Source: Lytechinus pictus (Eukaryota > Echinodermata > Echinoidea > Temnopleuroida > Toxopneustidae). Taken from it: 64,000 nucleotides of DNA. Both the position numbers and the translations under genes were made by a program. The notes below the pieces were generated by a model. It searched no databases. It was given only the letters and a program-made list of their open reading frames with translations, and was not told the origin of the DNA. Numbering within the stretch: position 1 is the stretch's first letter; each line of letters starts with the position of its first letter. Of this stretch, positions 12,069 to 22,499 are shown one piece after another. Location of the stretch: NCBI RefSeq assembly GCF_037042905.1, contig NC_087246.1, forward strand, positions 31,610,001-31,674,000. The letters run 5' to 3'.

Positions 12069-12409
12069 GGGGGGGAGGGGGGTCAAATGTATTGCCGTAC
12101 ACACGCTAGGCCACGCTAGGCCAAAGTTGTCGCCAGAATATGACCCCCCCGGGAAAAAGCTTGGGGGAAAAAAACATACCCTTAACAGTTTTGGCTAGTC
12201 TTAAAAAAAAAGCTTTGGAAAAAACATACCCTAAATACGTTTGACCCTGCGATTGATCATTGACCAATCTTTCAAAACTACCCCTTTTATATATATTTGA
12301 TATCCTTAACGAGTGCACGCGCGGCCCGGGTTCAAAACTGAAAAACCTTTTAAACGCGTTTTTTTATCAGGCGTGTGTACAGCAATATATTTGACTGCCC
12401 CCCCCCCCG
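12069..12409. mobile_element. hAT-like MITE with G-tract termini
   Basis: Flanked by GATGATC on both sides (12062-12068 and 12410-12416). Unit 3 has the empty site GAGATGATCTGAGCAC near 42731. The termini are inverted: a G-rich end followed by TCAAATGTATTGCCGTACAC on the left and the near-complement on the right ending in poly-C. A 7-8 bp target duplication fits hAT. Confidence 0.75.
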
Positions 12410-12691
12410 GATGATCCGAGCACTCAGTCGTTTCACTCCCATTGTAAGAAAAGGTTTCTGAAAGGATTATGGATGGAAAATACAACAATCTGGTTTAGCA
12501 TTGATACTTCATCAACAAAGTTATAATAACAGTGATAGAAATGTGCTAAAATGCCAAAATAGTCCAGTCAATATAGGGTTTGACCCACCACTAATTGCAA
12601 CACGAGATATTCCACTGCAATGCTTTCAAGGAAGGTCCCCTAAACAACATACTAAAAGTCCCAAGAAATCCAAGCAGTGGAAATTTATGAA

Positions 12692-13550
12692 ATTTGCATA
12701 TTATGCAAATTAGCCATAAAAAGTAAGAAAAATAAGGAAAATAGCCCAAAGATTACAAATTGAGTGTCCAAAACAATTTAATTTGAGCGAAAATTCATGA
12801 TAAATAACTGTATTCAATGTTTTTTGTCAAAAGTGCAAAAAAAAAATCTACCTCATTTGCATAATATGCAAATAAGCATCCTTATATGGAAAAATGTGTA
12901 GGTATTGTGATTTTTCTCTCATTATCTGCTTGAAAATTTCATTAATGTTGGAATTTACATGCTGCTATTACTAAGGACGTTGAATACATTTGCATTCAGC
13001 TTAGTGTCTGTAGTGTAATTTGCATATTATGCAAATAAAAGTATCTAACATGTTATAAATATTCAAGAAAACACACTGGTGATACATCCCTCAAAAATTG
13101 CAAGTAGATTATCTATTGAAATTGGAATATGGCAATACCTTACAGGAAGGTTTCCTAAACACCATATTAAAAGTCCTTAAATATACAAGCATATGGGAAA
13201 ATCACAAAATTTGCATTTTATGCAAATTAGCCATAATAAATTACAAATAAGGAAAATAATCCAAATATTGGAAATCAAGTGCAATCAATACGAATTGAAC
13301 TGAAGCCCATGACAAGTTTTACAAATTTATTTATGTTTTAAATAAAAAATCTTAAATAAATCTACCTCATTTGCATATATATAAGCATCTTTATATGGAA
13401 AAAATGCAGAAATTTAGATTTTTCTCACAAAAACAGTTATGAAAACATTTCAGTCTAGATCAATATGATTTGATCACTAAGAATGGGAAATACATTAATA
13501 ATCAGCTTAATATCTGAAGTGTAATTTACATATTATGCAAATAAGCATCC
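12692..13550. repeat. Left-arm tandem subrepeats with ATTTGCAT..ATGCAAAT palindromes
   Basis: Palindromic ATTTGCATATTATGCAAAT-type 19-mers lie at 12692-12710, 12855-12873, 13018-13036 and 13209-13227, with decayed versions near 13370 and 13523. The arm itself seems internally duplicated at about 550-600 bp (12600-13140 resembles 13140-13640). Confidence 0.75.
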
Positions 13551-13879
13551 GACATGTTATAAATATTCAAGGAAACACATAAGTGATACTTTCCTCTAAT
13601 ATTCCATGTAGATTATGTGTATTAACCATGATGACCTTCCCTACACTTCTTGCTTGGTTGATATTGAGTTTTGTCACGAGCAGTTACCCCACTCATATTG
13701 TACAATGATGAGTCAATTCTACATGGATCCCACTGCTTGAATGTTTCATTATTTCCATCCAAGTCTTGCTCTCTTCTTGACTTTGTATAGAGACTTTGCG
13801 TTTTTTGCGAGTATAGTCCACGCTAGCAACTCCTGGATTGCCAAGTGATCAGCACAAGATGTCACACCCGTACAAATAA

Positions 13880-14480
13880 AAGCCCATTAGCTTCGAATAT
13901 TTGGTCCTTGTAGCACACCAATTAGCTTATAAACTTGGGGGCCTTGTATTTAAAGCGCTTAACGATAAATCTCCACCCTACATCTCAGAGCTCTTATCTC
14001 AGCATAGACCAACACGCAGTCTCAGATCAGCAGCTCAAGCATTGCTGAGGGAATCTCTCAGCCACACAACCTGGGGTGACAGAGCCTTCTATATCTCTGG
14101 ACCAAAGCTGTGGAATAGCCTTCCCCAATTTATCAGGAGAGCAGAGACCCAATCAACATGGGGTGACAGAGCCTTCTACATCTCTGGACCAAAGTTGTGG
14201 AATAGCCTTCCCCAATTTATCAGGAGAGCAGAGACCCAATCAACTTTTGAGTCTTACCTGAAGACCTTTCTGTTCCCCACTCCAACATTATCCCAAGACA
14301 AGAATAACTCAATTGTAGCATTACTAGGACAGTACTTGAACTGAATGATGATCCTAAGCACTGTTTGAAGACATTGAAATTTGTGAGATATTTCCTATTT
14401 TTGAGCAAGCGCCATGAGCGCCCAGCTGAGGCGGATACCGACGCTTTACAAGAACCCATCATCATCATCACTTGTCTTGG
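13880..14480 (+). pseudogene. 3' end of a L2/CR1-like LINE ORF2, broken
   Basis: The frame ending at the stop at 14342-14344 encodes the characteristic C-terminus of non-LTR retrotransposon reverse transcriptases: LVFKALNDKSPPYISELL, then a SRSLR-like stretch, then GDRAFYISGPKLWNSLP and a final FKSYLKTFLF-like segment. Downstream, GCGCCCAGCTGAGGCGGATA and a CATCATCATCATC tail resemble L2/CR1 3' termini. An 87-bp segment (about 14069-14155) is duplicated in tandem in frame (14156-14242), so the GDRAFYISGPKLWNSLPQ motif occurs twice. No upstream ORF continues it, so it is a fragment inside the TIR element. Confidence 0.8.
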
Positions 14481-15539
14481 TGGTGAATATGAGTACTTGC
14501 TTGGATCACAAGATCTCTGGGCATGCTTAATAAGAGTAACAATGGGCATTTGCCTATACGAGCGACATGCAGGCCATTCATAAATTCATGATGAAGGCTT
14601 AAAGAGCATTATAGGCATCTTTCTCAGATACAGGAATCGTAATTAGACTTTCTTGCTGAATCCAGTTGCTGCTTCATGATGAAGCATCCATTTTCTGTTC
14701 TCTCCTCTTTGATAAATATCCTATGGCAACCATCTCCAAATATTAAAGCTATAGTTTCTAAGTAAGTCGTATGCAAATTATAATATTAATTTCCTGATAT
14801 TTATGGTAAACAGAAATTCCTCAGTGAGACAATGAACAAACCAGATGGAGAACTAAGCCAGATTATTGCCTTTCCAACAAGAGGACACAACATAATGGAA
14901 CACCCTTAACATCACCATCAAATACCATCCAACATTGATTAGACAGTGTGTACCACTTCCAAGATTTATTTGCCACTATGTGCTACTCATGGGTATACTG
15001 TGAGGTTATCCAGAGGAATAAACATTTTATGGTACGACTAAGGATGTTCTTCTGGAGGAATGCTGACTTTAATAGTGTCATGCAGATGTACTTTGGACAA
15101 TCATACAGCTCTCTGTACTGAAATCCGACAAGTCGAGCATAGGAGACTGAATGCCAATCGAGAGGACTTTAACAAGAACACACTGTTAACCATGTCTTCT
15201 TCCGACACAAGTTGCCTCAATGAGAGAATGGACATAAGTTGTGTCGGAAGATGTCAAGAGTTTTAGAGAAAGGCTAGGAAGGCTTGCACATTTTAGAGCT
15301 CCAAAAGCATCAGTAAGGTAAAGCTCAGAATTGCTACAATGCATTAAAGAGGACCATAAGAGGGTTTGTAGACAAGCCTATAATACATAATTTGTTGACC
15401 GGATTGACAATGATCCAGGCTGTAACAATTAGCATGTTGGGAGCCCTTAATATCAATAGCTATGACTACATTGGAATATCATTATTAAAGGGAGGCAAAG
15501 ATTTTTAGTCTTAGTATTCACCACTGATCATGATGATGA

Positions 15540-15850
15540 TGACGCTGAAGTCCTGGGACCCAGTCCTGACCCAGATATGGCCAGATAACATATTGTTTAG
15601 TCAAGCAGGTGTAGCCAGACTACTGAAGAAATTGTAACCTGCATGAAGCTACTAGGCCAGACGGAATCTCTGCTGCACTTCTTAATGAGACTACTCATCA
15701 GATCTTACCTGCCATAAGTTTGCTTTTCCTGGCCTCCCTTTATCATGTTTATGCGGTGAAATTTCAAGAAAGTCTAAGTCGTTCCCATCTATATAAGAAA
15801 GGGTTGTCAACTCTAACAAACTATACACCAATTCAAATACTGCGCTTTGT
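15540..15850 (+). pseudogene. Decayed LINE reverse transcriptase fragment
   Basis: In the frame starting at 15651 the translation reads TRPDGISAALLNETTHQILP, then an SLLFLASL segment, then YKKG and LTNYTPI. These match the order of the conserved RT motifs GPDGI...LL, the LF-S region, FKKG and NYRPIS of CR1/L2/Jockey-type elements. Stops and frame changes surround it. It lies downstream of the 3'-terminal LINE fragment, so the two are not in native order, which suggests separate captures or rearrangement. Confidence 0.7.
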
Positions 15851-16054
15851 TCTTGCCAATCCCATCATCTTGTCAGACTAACGCTTAGGTAGCGAAGAAC
15901 ATATTTCCAGTATTTTTCCTTGAATATAAATCATATTAGGATAGATTTGAATGCTTAGTGATAGCAGCATATTAATTTGAAAAACTTAAATGTTTTCACT
16001 GCAGTCAATGTGATAAAATCTAAATTTCTTGACATTTTCCAAATAAGGATACTT

Positions 16055-16565
16055 ATTTGCATAATATGCAAATGAGGCAGATTTGCTAGCTTTTTAAAAT
16101 AAAGACATTGAACTTATTTATTCATCATGTTCAAAATTACTTGCTGTGGACAATTAATTTGTAATCTTTGGATTAATTTCCTCATTTTCTATTTTTTAAA
16201 TGGCTAATTTGCATAATATGCAAATTAATTTTCAGGCATTGGGATGAATTCTCATGCTTAGTGATGTAGTAGCATATTAATGTCAACATGTCAGCATGTA
16301 AATTCCAACATTAATGAAATGTTTTCAAGCAGTCTATATGAGAAAAATCACAATATCTTGACATTTTTTTCCATATAAGGATGCTTATTTGCATAATATG
16401 CAAATGAAGTAGAAATTTTTGCACTTTTGATTGAAAACATTGAATTCAGTTATTTATCATGAATTTCCATTCAAATCAAATTATTTTGGACATTTAATTT
16501 GTAATCTTTGGATTATTTCCCTTCTTTTTCTAATTTTTCATGGCTAATTTGCATAATATGCAAAT
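16055..16565. repeat. Right-arm octamer palindromes
   Basis: Palindromes of ATTTGCATAATATGCAAAT lie at 16055-16073, 16207-16225, 16387-16405 and 16547-16565, mirroring the left arm of the same element. Confidence 0.8.
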
Positions 16566-16837
16566 TTCATAAATTTCCACTGCTTGGATTTCTTGGGACT
16601 TTTAGTATGTTGTTTAGGGGACCTTCCTGGAAAGCATTTCAGTGGAATATCTCGTGTTGCAATTAGTGGTGGGTTACCCCCCCTATTCTGGCTAGATTGA
16701 CTGGACTAAAAGGAAATAGAGCAAACTTAGATGTACAGTATGCCTAAATCATTTATCACTTACAGTGCTCTGAGTCAAAAAGTGATATTACATACTACTT
16801 GCCAGTGATTTCTCGAAGAATTATATATATCGGTTAA

Positions 16838-17420
16838 AGGGATGGTCCGGGCTGAAAGTATTTATAGCTTAATAAATAAAGTAGAATTCACTGAGCAAAA
16901 TGCCGAAAATTTTATCAAAATCGGATAACAAATAACAAAGTTATTGAATTTTAAAATTTAGTAATATTTTGTGAAAACAGTCATTATGAATATTCATTAG
17001 GTGGGCTGATGATGTCACATCCCCACTTGTTCTTTTGTATTTTAGTATATGAAATTAGGTTTATTCAATTTTTTCCTCCAAGAACTAGAAAAATTGGATT
17101 GACAACTGATTTAGTGCATTTTATATTTATTCCTGCAACTTATTTAATTATAAGGGAGACATATCATTCACACAAGTATGAAATAATGAAAAAATATGAT
17201 TTTATGCAATAACATAAGAAAACGGAAAGTGGAGATGTGACATCATCAGCCCACCTAATGAATATTCATGACGACTCATGTTTTCACAAAATATTGCTAA
17301 ACTTTAAACTTGAATAACTTTATTATTTGTTATCCGATTTTGATGAAATTTTCGGCATTTTGCTCAGTGAATTCTACTCTATGTATTTAGATATAAATAT
17401 TTTCAGCCCAGAACATCCCT
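16838..17420. mobile_element. TTAA-flanked foldback MITE (piggyBac-like)
   Basis: Flanked by TTAA at 16834-16837 and 17421-17424; the empty site GGTTAATAAGCACAG is seen in unit 3 near 41182. It begins AGGGATGGTCCGGGCTGAAA and ends TTTCAGCCCAGAACATCCCT, with inverted arms of about 190 bp around an internal spacer. No transposase. The TTAA specificity suggests mobilisation by a piggyBac-type transposase. Confidence 0.85.
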
Positions 17421-17439
17421 TTAATAAACACAGTCTTGT

Positions 17440-18118
17440 CACATACATGCACGAACGTTCTTGAAAAATGAAATTATATGATTGAGCTCTCGCTCGCGTC
17501 GTTTTTGTATATAAACTTGTATAAATAAATATTTCTGAAAGGATATGGTGTGAAAATTCTGACCTATGATATTTTGAGTCATTAAAAGCGTAATTCAGAA
17601 TTTAATTGATCAGACTTGCAAACCCAGTGGCGTAATACACCAAAATTTTTGAGGGGGCTCGATACAGCGTATCGCATAAAAGTAATTTCGACATTTTTCA
17701 TTACAAAAATCCAAGTTTGTGATAGATTTTGACATAATATTCAGAAAATAATATCACATTCTACCCTTATCTCTTTAAAAAAAAATCTTAGGTCGTGAAA
17801 AATGGGGGGGGGGGGTGGGACAAGGGCTCCTCATCTGTACATCAGTGCGAAAACCTGCATAAATACTAAAGCATTCGATCGCTCGCATTAAAAGTACTGA
17901 GGCATGAATAGTTTTCAGAAATGATTACATTCCTGCACATTCAATTCCAACTATACCGTTTAATTCCCAAGAAATTTGTATTAAAGTACTTTAAAATCGC
18001 GACATTTCTCCATACTCCATTTTAGTGCCTACCCTCGCTGAAGATTTCACACTGTCACTAACTTTTTCCCTTCAAGAATCCCCCTTTTTTAAATTCTAAT
18101 GGCTTATTAGAATAATGA
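17440..18118. other. Unit 2 upstream segment, no gene
   Basis: Matches 29700-30400 and 43050-43720 in the other units. Contains the phrase GAGCTCTCGCTCGCGTCG near 17485 and a poly-G tract near 17803-17816 whose length varies between units. No gene seen. Confidence 0.6.
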
Positions 18119-18297
18119 TATAATAATATATAGGGTATTCATATTGCGCACTTAATATCCACCTTGTTAGGTGCTCAAGGCGCTCCTACATGTATGTTAC
18201 CCGGCTAAGCTATAGGCGTTCACAGCGCACACAGCTTCTTGAGGAATTACTTCCTACCGGTACCCATTTACCTCACCTGGGCTGAGTGCAGCACATT
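18119..18297 (-). mobile_element. SINE fragment lacking its tRNA head
   Basis: Shares the body and LINE-like tail of the SINE at 6690-6985, but stops before the tRNA-derived part. The matching place in unit 3 (near 30395-30415) lacks it, so it is an insertion specific to unit 2. Confidence 0.7.
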
Positions 18298-19505
18298 ATG
18301 TCACCACTGCCCTTCCCGTACCCATGCATGTTCAATCCTGGATCCATCCCAGGGGAGCATTTCATATCGCTGTTTTTATCCTACAATATTACCCTAGTAT
18401 CAGTGCTTTTTATTGTCAGCCAATCAAAATCGTGGAAAGTTGTTAGATCTGACAAGTTGTCAGATGTGACAGCCTGTCAGACATGAAATGTTGATGAAAT
18501 GCTATCATACGATAAAGATTTAACTTGTTTCATTATATTTCTCGTGTTTATTTTTTCAAATCTCCTTATCTATATACACATTAAGTCATTAGCCGATATG
18601 AAAAAACAAACAAACATTTAGGTCTAGAGGCATGCGATCATAGCAGAACGTCACCATCGTCACGTTCATTATTTTAATTTGATATGTCAAAGAACTATTT
18701 GATATAGCAAAGGTCGGTGAAAATTCCCCGTCACGTGAATAGACTGCATAGTAAAAAGTAAAATTCGTTCACGATCATAGATCATAATTATGATATGCAT
18801 AACTCTGTGTGGACATTGTGAAGGACTGAAACCAATAATCCTGCCTTTAAATAGAACGAAATCAACTTCTGGAATTAACTGATATAGACAAATGTGAGTA
18901 AATTGAACTATTCTTGTATTTTTGTAAGTGTAGGCATAGTTTCCACACATTGAAATTGTAAAATTCAGGTGGGGCATAATAGAATACTCAATTTCAAAGT
19001 TGCTTTAAGACGTCATCAATGACACAAAGACAATGACACTGACAATTTCCGATAAATTTCATTTGTACTTTTTGTTATATCAACTATTCATGCATTACCA
19101 GGTGTAAATTCCAGGGAAATTCGAATTCATTTTTCCAAAAGAAAGATCCCTTTTGCCCCACAAATGGGGCAAAATGACCCCCCCACCCTTTATGGCACTA
19201 TTAATTGGGTCTTCATCCCATGTCTGTCTTGTCGTTTTCCGCTTGTAGTTCCTGACCATCTTTATGACGACCTGCAAACAATACACCCACTGGCGGATCC
19301 AGGGGGGGGGGGGCACAGCCGGCCCGTGCCCCCCTCCCCCCTTGAGAAGCAAAATCAACATTTGTAATGTAAAAATGCCATTGCAAAAGAATTGTGCCTC
19401 CCCTTTTGAAAGTGAGGCTGTCTTTTTTTTTTTTTTTGCTTGTCAATTTTTTTCGGGTACAAAATATTTATTTTTGGCTAACCCCCCTTTTTTTTGGCTC
19501 GGTGT

Positions 19506-19676
19506 AAAAATGGCAGAGGTAAAAATGGCAGAGGTAAAAATGGCAAAGATAAAAATGGCAGAGGTAAAAATGGCAAAGGTAAAAATGGCAGAGGTAAAAA
19601 TGGCAGAGGTAAAAATGGCAAAGGTAAAAATGGCAGAGGTAAAAATGGCAAAGGTAAAAATGGCAGAGGTGAAAAT
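19506..19676. repeat. 15-bp minisatellite, left arm
   Basis: About 11 copies of GGTAAAAATGGCAGA with G/A variants. Because 15 is a multiple of 3, all frames stay open and give artificial VKMAE-like peptides. The same unit is inverted at 21556-21800. Confidence 0.9.
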
Positions 19677-19853
19677 GATAACACTTAAGTATTTCTTATT
19701 TTTTTCCTGGACTTACACGCACGACCTTCTCATGTCAAATCGCTGTTCTAATATTCAAATTTGAAGAACACTTTGGATCCCAAATATTGTACTTAATTGT
19801 ACTTAATTTATTAATATTGTAAATATTGTACTTAATTTATTACAGGGGAAATT

Positions 19854-20304
19854 CACACTGACATAAAGTTTATTTAAATGATATTGATGCGGGTTTTAGT
19901 GAATCCATCAAAGACTTAGAAAGCTACTAAAATTATACATGTTAATAGGGACGTCATCAATTTTCCCCCATATATGGTGTAATAAAAAACCCAATGAAAT
20001 GCCATTTTCTAAGAAAAAAATGAAAATGGTTTTAATTGTACTTTAAGTATATTAACGTACAAATAATTTCACATCCGCTCCTGAGAGATTTTTTTTAGCA
20101 ATCATGAACCACTGATTAAAAAATTGAAAAGTAGACATTTTGGTGCATAAAATACGGGGTAGTTCCTAGTATATGAAGTTACAGATCAAAAACTCAAACT
20201 TCTAATAACTTTCTTAATCTTTGATAGGTTTTCCGCAAACCTTCACCAATATATATTTTCTGCTATTTTTACAGTAAACCATTTGTCAGGGTGAATTTTC
20301 CCTT
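19854..20304. mobile_element. MITE with AGGGGAAATTCAC inverted ends
   Basis: Starts AGGGGAAATTCACACTGAC and ends with the near-complement GTCAGGGTGAATTTTCCCTT; the similarity extends about 30 bp. Nested in the hAT-like element. Confidence 0.6.
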
Positions 20305-20413
20305 CAAAACAGGTCGATAGAATGGTACCTAAAAAACACCTATAAATTTAAATCCCTGATTCGCTACACATTTCAAAATTCATGTGGTACACGTTACCAT
20401 AGAAACAAGTTAA

Positions 20414-21015
20414 AGGACAAGTCCACCCCGACAAAAAAAATTGATTTGAATAAAAAGAGAAAAATCTAAAAAGCATAACACTGAAAATTTCATCAAAATC
20501 GGATGTGAAATAAGAAAGATATGACATTTTAAAGTTTTGCTTAATTTCACAAAACAGTTCTATTCACATCCTGGTCGGTATGCAAATGAAGAGACTGATG
20601 ACGTCATCCACTCACTATTTCTTTTGTATTTTATTATATGAAATATGAAATATTCGAATTTTCTCCGCATTGTCAAATGAAACAATGATTAATTCCTCCC
20701 TGAACATGTGTAGATAGCATTGTTTATACTATATGGTTCAGTCAAGTTGGTCTTTAGTGTGAAATCTGTAAAAAAATGAAAAATTGTATAATTCAAACAA
20801 TGAAAAAAACAAAAGAAATATTGAGTAATGGACATCATCGACTGACTCACCTAATTGTTCATATCACACTTTTTTTTTAAATAAGCGAAACTTTAAAATT
20901 CCATAACTTTCTTATTTTACATCCGATTTTGATGAAATTTTCAGGGTTATGCTACCTGTAGTTTGAATTTTTTCTGTTTATTCAAATCAACATTTTTCTG
21001 GGGTAGACTTGACCT
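20414..21015. mobile_element. TTAA-flanked foldback MITE (piggyBac-like)
   Basis: TTAA at 20410-20413 and 21016-21019. The termini AGGACAAGTCCACC and GGGTAGACTTGACCT are inverted, with long inverted arms containing the recurring phrase ATCAAAATCGGATGTGAAAT. Confidence 0.8.
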
Positions 21016-21555
21016 TTAAGGAATCTGATATCCACTTGGACTAGCTGCAATGAGGTATTACTCTGAAAATAATGAGCACTAGTTTCTATCATTATATCAT
21101 TTACATTAAACCATATACCTATCATATCAATATCGGATCCATTGTGTTGTTGAAATATGAAAAATTACTTTTATTACAGACGAACGTTTTGTTATTTTCC
21201 TGTTATCAATTTATGCCAAACTCGTTTATTTCAGTGTGTTAATGGTAGCGGACATAGGTGTTTACATTACAATTTGTTTGGTATGTGTGATGAAGTGCTG
21301 TTGTACTATACGAACTGGGCAAGATAAATCCTTTCACTCACTAATTGAAATCCTCGTGGCATGAAAATATTTTAGTTTACTCATAGCAACGATGAAATAT
21401 AGACCTAAAATGATGAGAAAAAAAATCAAATAATATCTCATCAGTTCATAATACTCATGTTGTCGATAGGAGTCCATTCAAGGTCAATAGTTATGACTAA
21501 TATTAACTGGATAGGCTCTATTTTTTCCTTGCTGATCTAGCATGTCATGATCTTT

Positions 21556-21800
21556 ACCTCTGTCATTTTTGCCTCTGCCATTATTACCTCTGACATTTTT
21601 ACCTTTGCCATTTTTACCTTTGCCATTTTTACCTCTGCCATTTTTACCTCTGCCATTTTTACCTCTGCCATTTTTACCTTTGCCATTTTTACCTCTGCTA
21701 TTTTTACCTCTTCCATTTTTACCTCTGCCATTTTTACCTCTGCCATTTTTACCTTTGCCATTCTTACCTCTCCCATTTTTACCTCTGCCATTTTTACCCG
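21556..21800. repeat. 15-bp minisatellite, right arm (inverted)
   Basis: About 16 copies of TTTTACCTCTGCCAT, the reverse complement of the unit at 19506-19676. Confidence 0.9.
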
Positions 21801-22499
21801 GCACCTTTTTTTTTTTTTGGGGGGGGGGCTTGTCAAATTCTTTAGGGGACAAAATATCGTTAATTTTTTGTTAAAAGCTTTTTGTTGTCATATTTTTCAT
21901 CGTTTTTCCTCGGAAAAAACGTGCCCCCCCCCCTTTTGGAAAATCCTTGATCCGCCCCTCAATACACCTGAAAGTTATTGAGGTTATCCAACTACCACAA
22001 ACAATGAAATTGATCTTAAAGCGCGTGATGCAAACATATTTTTACCTGGGGCAAAATGGAACATAGTACTTATAACAAAATGGTTCCATTTTTGCCCCTT
22101 ACTTTTTATAATCAATTTTGCCCCAATGGTGTATTTTCTTATAAAAGATTTACATGCTAAATCCCTGAAGCAAAGAAGGCATGTAAAACATGTGTATAAC
22201 GTTGATATCTTTTTAATTAATATTTACGAATATTTTATCAAAATTGATACATGCAACTAGGAAAATTACAGCTCTATATAAATCACCACTTATCTTAGAT
22301 CACGAGGGTGCATTATATTTTAAGAGACATTACTCGGATGTGCTCAGATGTTGCTGGATGAAAGTTTATGGTTGATGTAATGCCGCCATATTGTCTGCTT
22401 CAAAGAATTTGTAAAGAGGGCGTACTTTATTAACTTATGCACATTTAAAAAATTCCATTTTGTCACAAGGGTCCGTTATGCCCCACCTTCCCCAGTCAA

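Larger units (their letters stand above)
1..12456 (+). repeat. Segmental duplication unit 1 (TRIM-bearing, left end outside window)
   Basis: First unit of a tandem array. Its landmarks recur in the same order in later units: a TATA-containing segment near 280-330, a tetranucleotide microsatellite near 900-965, a segment near 1370-1560, a 5' exon-like stretch near 1800-1860, the TRIM exon, then two noncoding blocks (about 7950-9500 and 10610-12060). The next unit begins near 12457 with a sequence that reappears near 29141, 40931 and 42787. Sequence between these landmarks is mostly AT-rich with no supportable gene. Confidence 0.8.
12560..16708. mobile_element. 4.1-kb long-TIR transposon carrying captured LINE fragments
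   Basis: Starts TAGTCCAGTCAATATAGGG and ends in the near-complement ATTGACTGGACTA, with long imperfect terminal inverted repeats of several hundred bp. Units 3 and 4 give the empty site (CCAAAAGG at about 29567, CCATAAGG at 41066 and 42907). The left flank reads CCAAAA and the right AAAGG, suggesting a 3-bp AAA target duplication. The arms contain about 160-190-bp-spaced copies of an octamer palindrome. The centre holds decayed non-LTR retrotransposon pieces. No transposase is visible, so it is non-autonomous and I cannot assign a superfamily. Confidence 0.8.
19288..21960. mobile_element. hAT-like element with minisatellite subterminal arms
   Basis: Flanked by an exact 8-bp duplication AATACACC (19280-19287 and 21961-21968), diagnostic of hAT-type insertion. 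The termini are inverted (CACTGGCGGATCC and GATCCGCCCCTC), followed by G/C homopolymer runs. Both subterminal regions carry a 15-bp minisatellite in opposite orientation. Two further MITEs sit in the interior. No transposase ORF is visible. Confidence 0.85.
18968..22487. mobile_element. 3.5-kb element with GGTGGGGCATAA inverted ends
   Basis: Interrupts the unit 2 upstream segment between the equivalents of about 385 and 440 in unit 1. The ends are inverted (GGTGGGGCATAA at 18968-18979, TTATGCCCCACC at 22476-22487), with further TGGGGCAAAATGG-like motifs inside both ends. Three younger elements sit within it. No coding region is recognisable and the target duplication is unclear. Confidence 0.5.

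Noticed and set aside
19264..19764. ORFs encoding VKMAEVKMAK or GKGKNGRGKNG-like peptides, also at 21484-21981
   Set aside because: Products of a 15-bp minisatellite that leaves all frames open on both strands.
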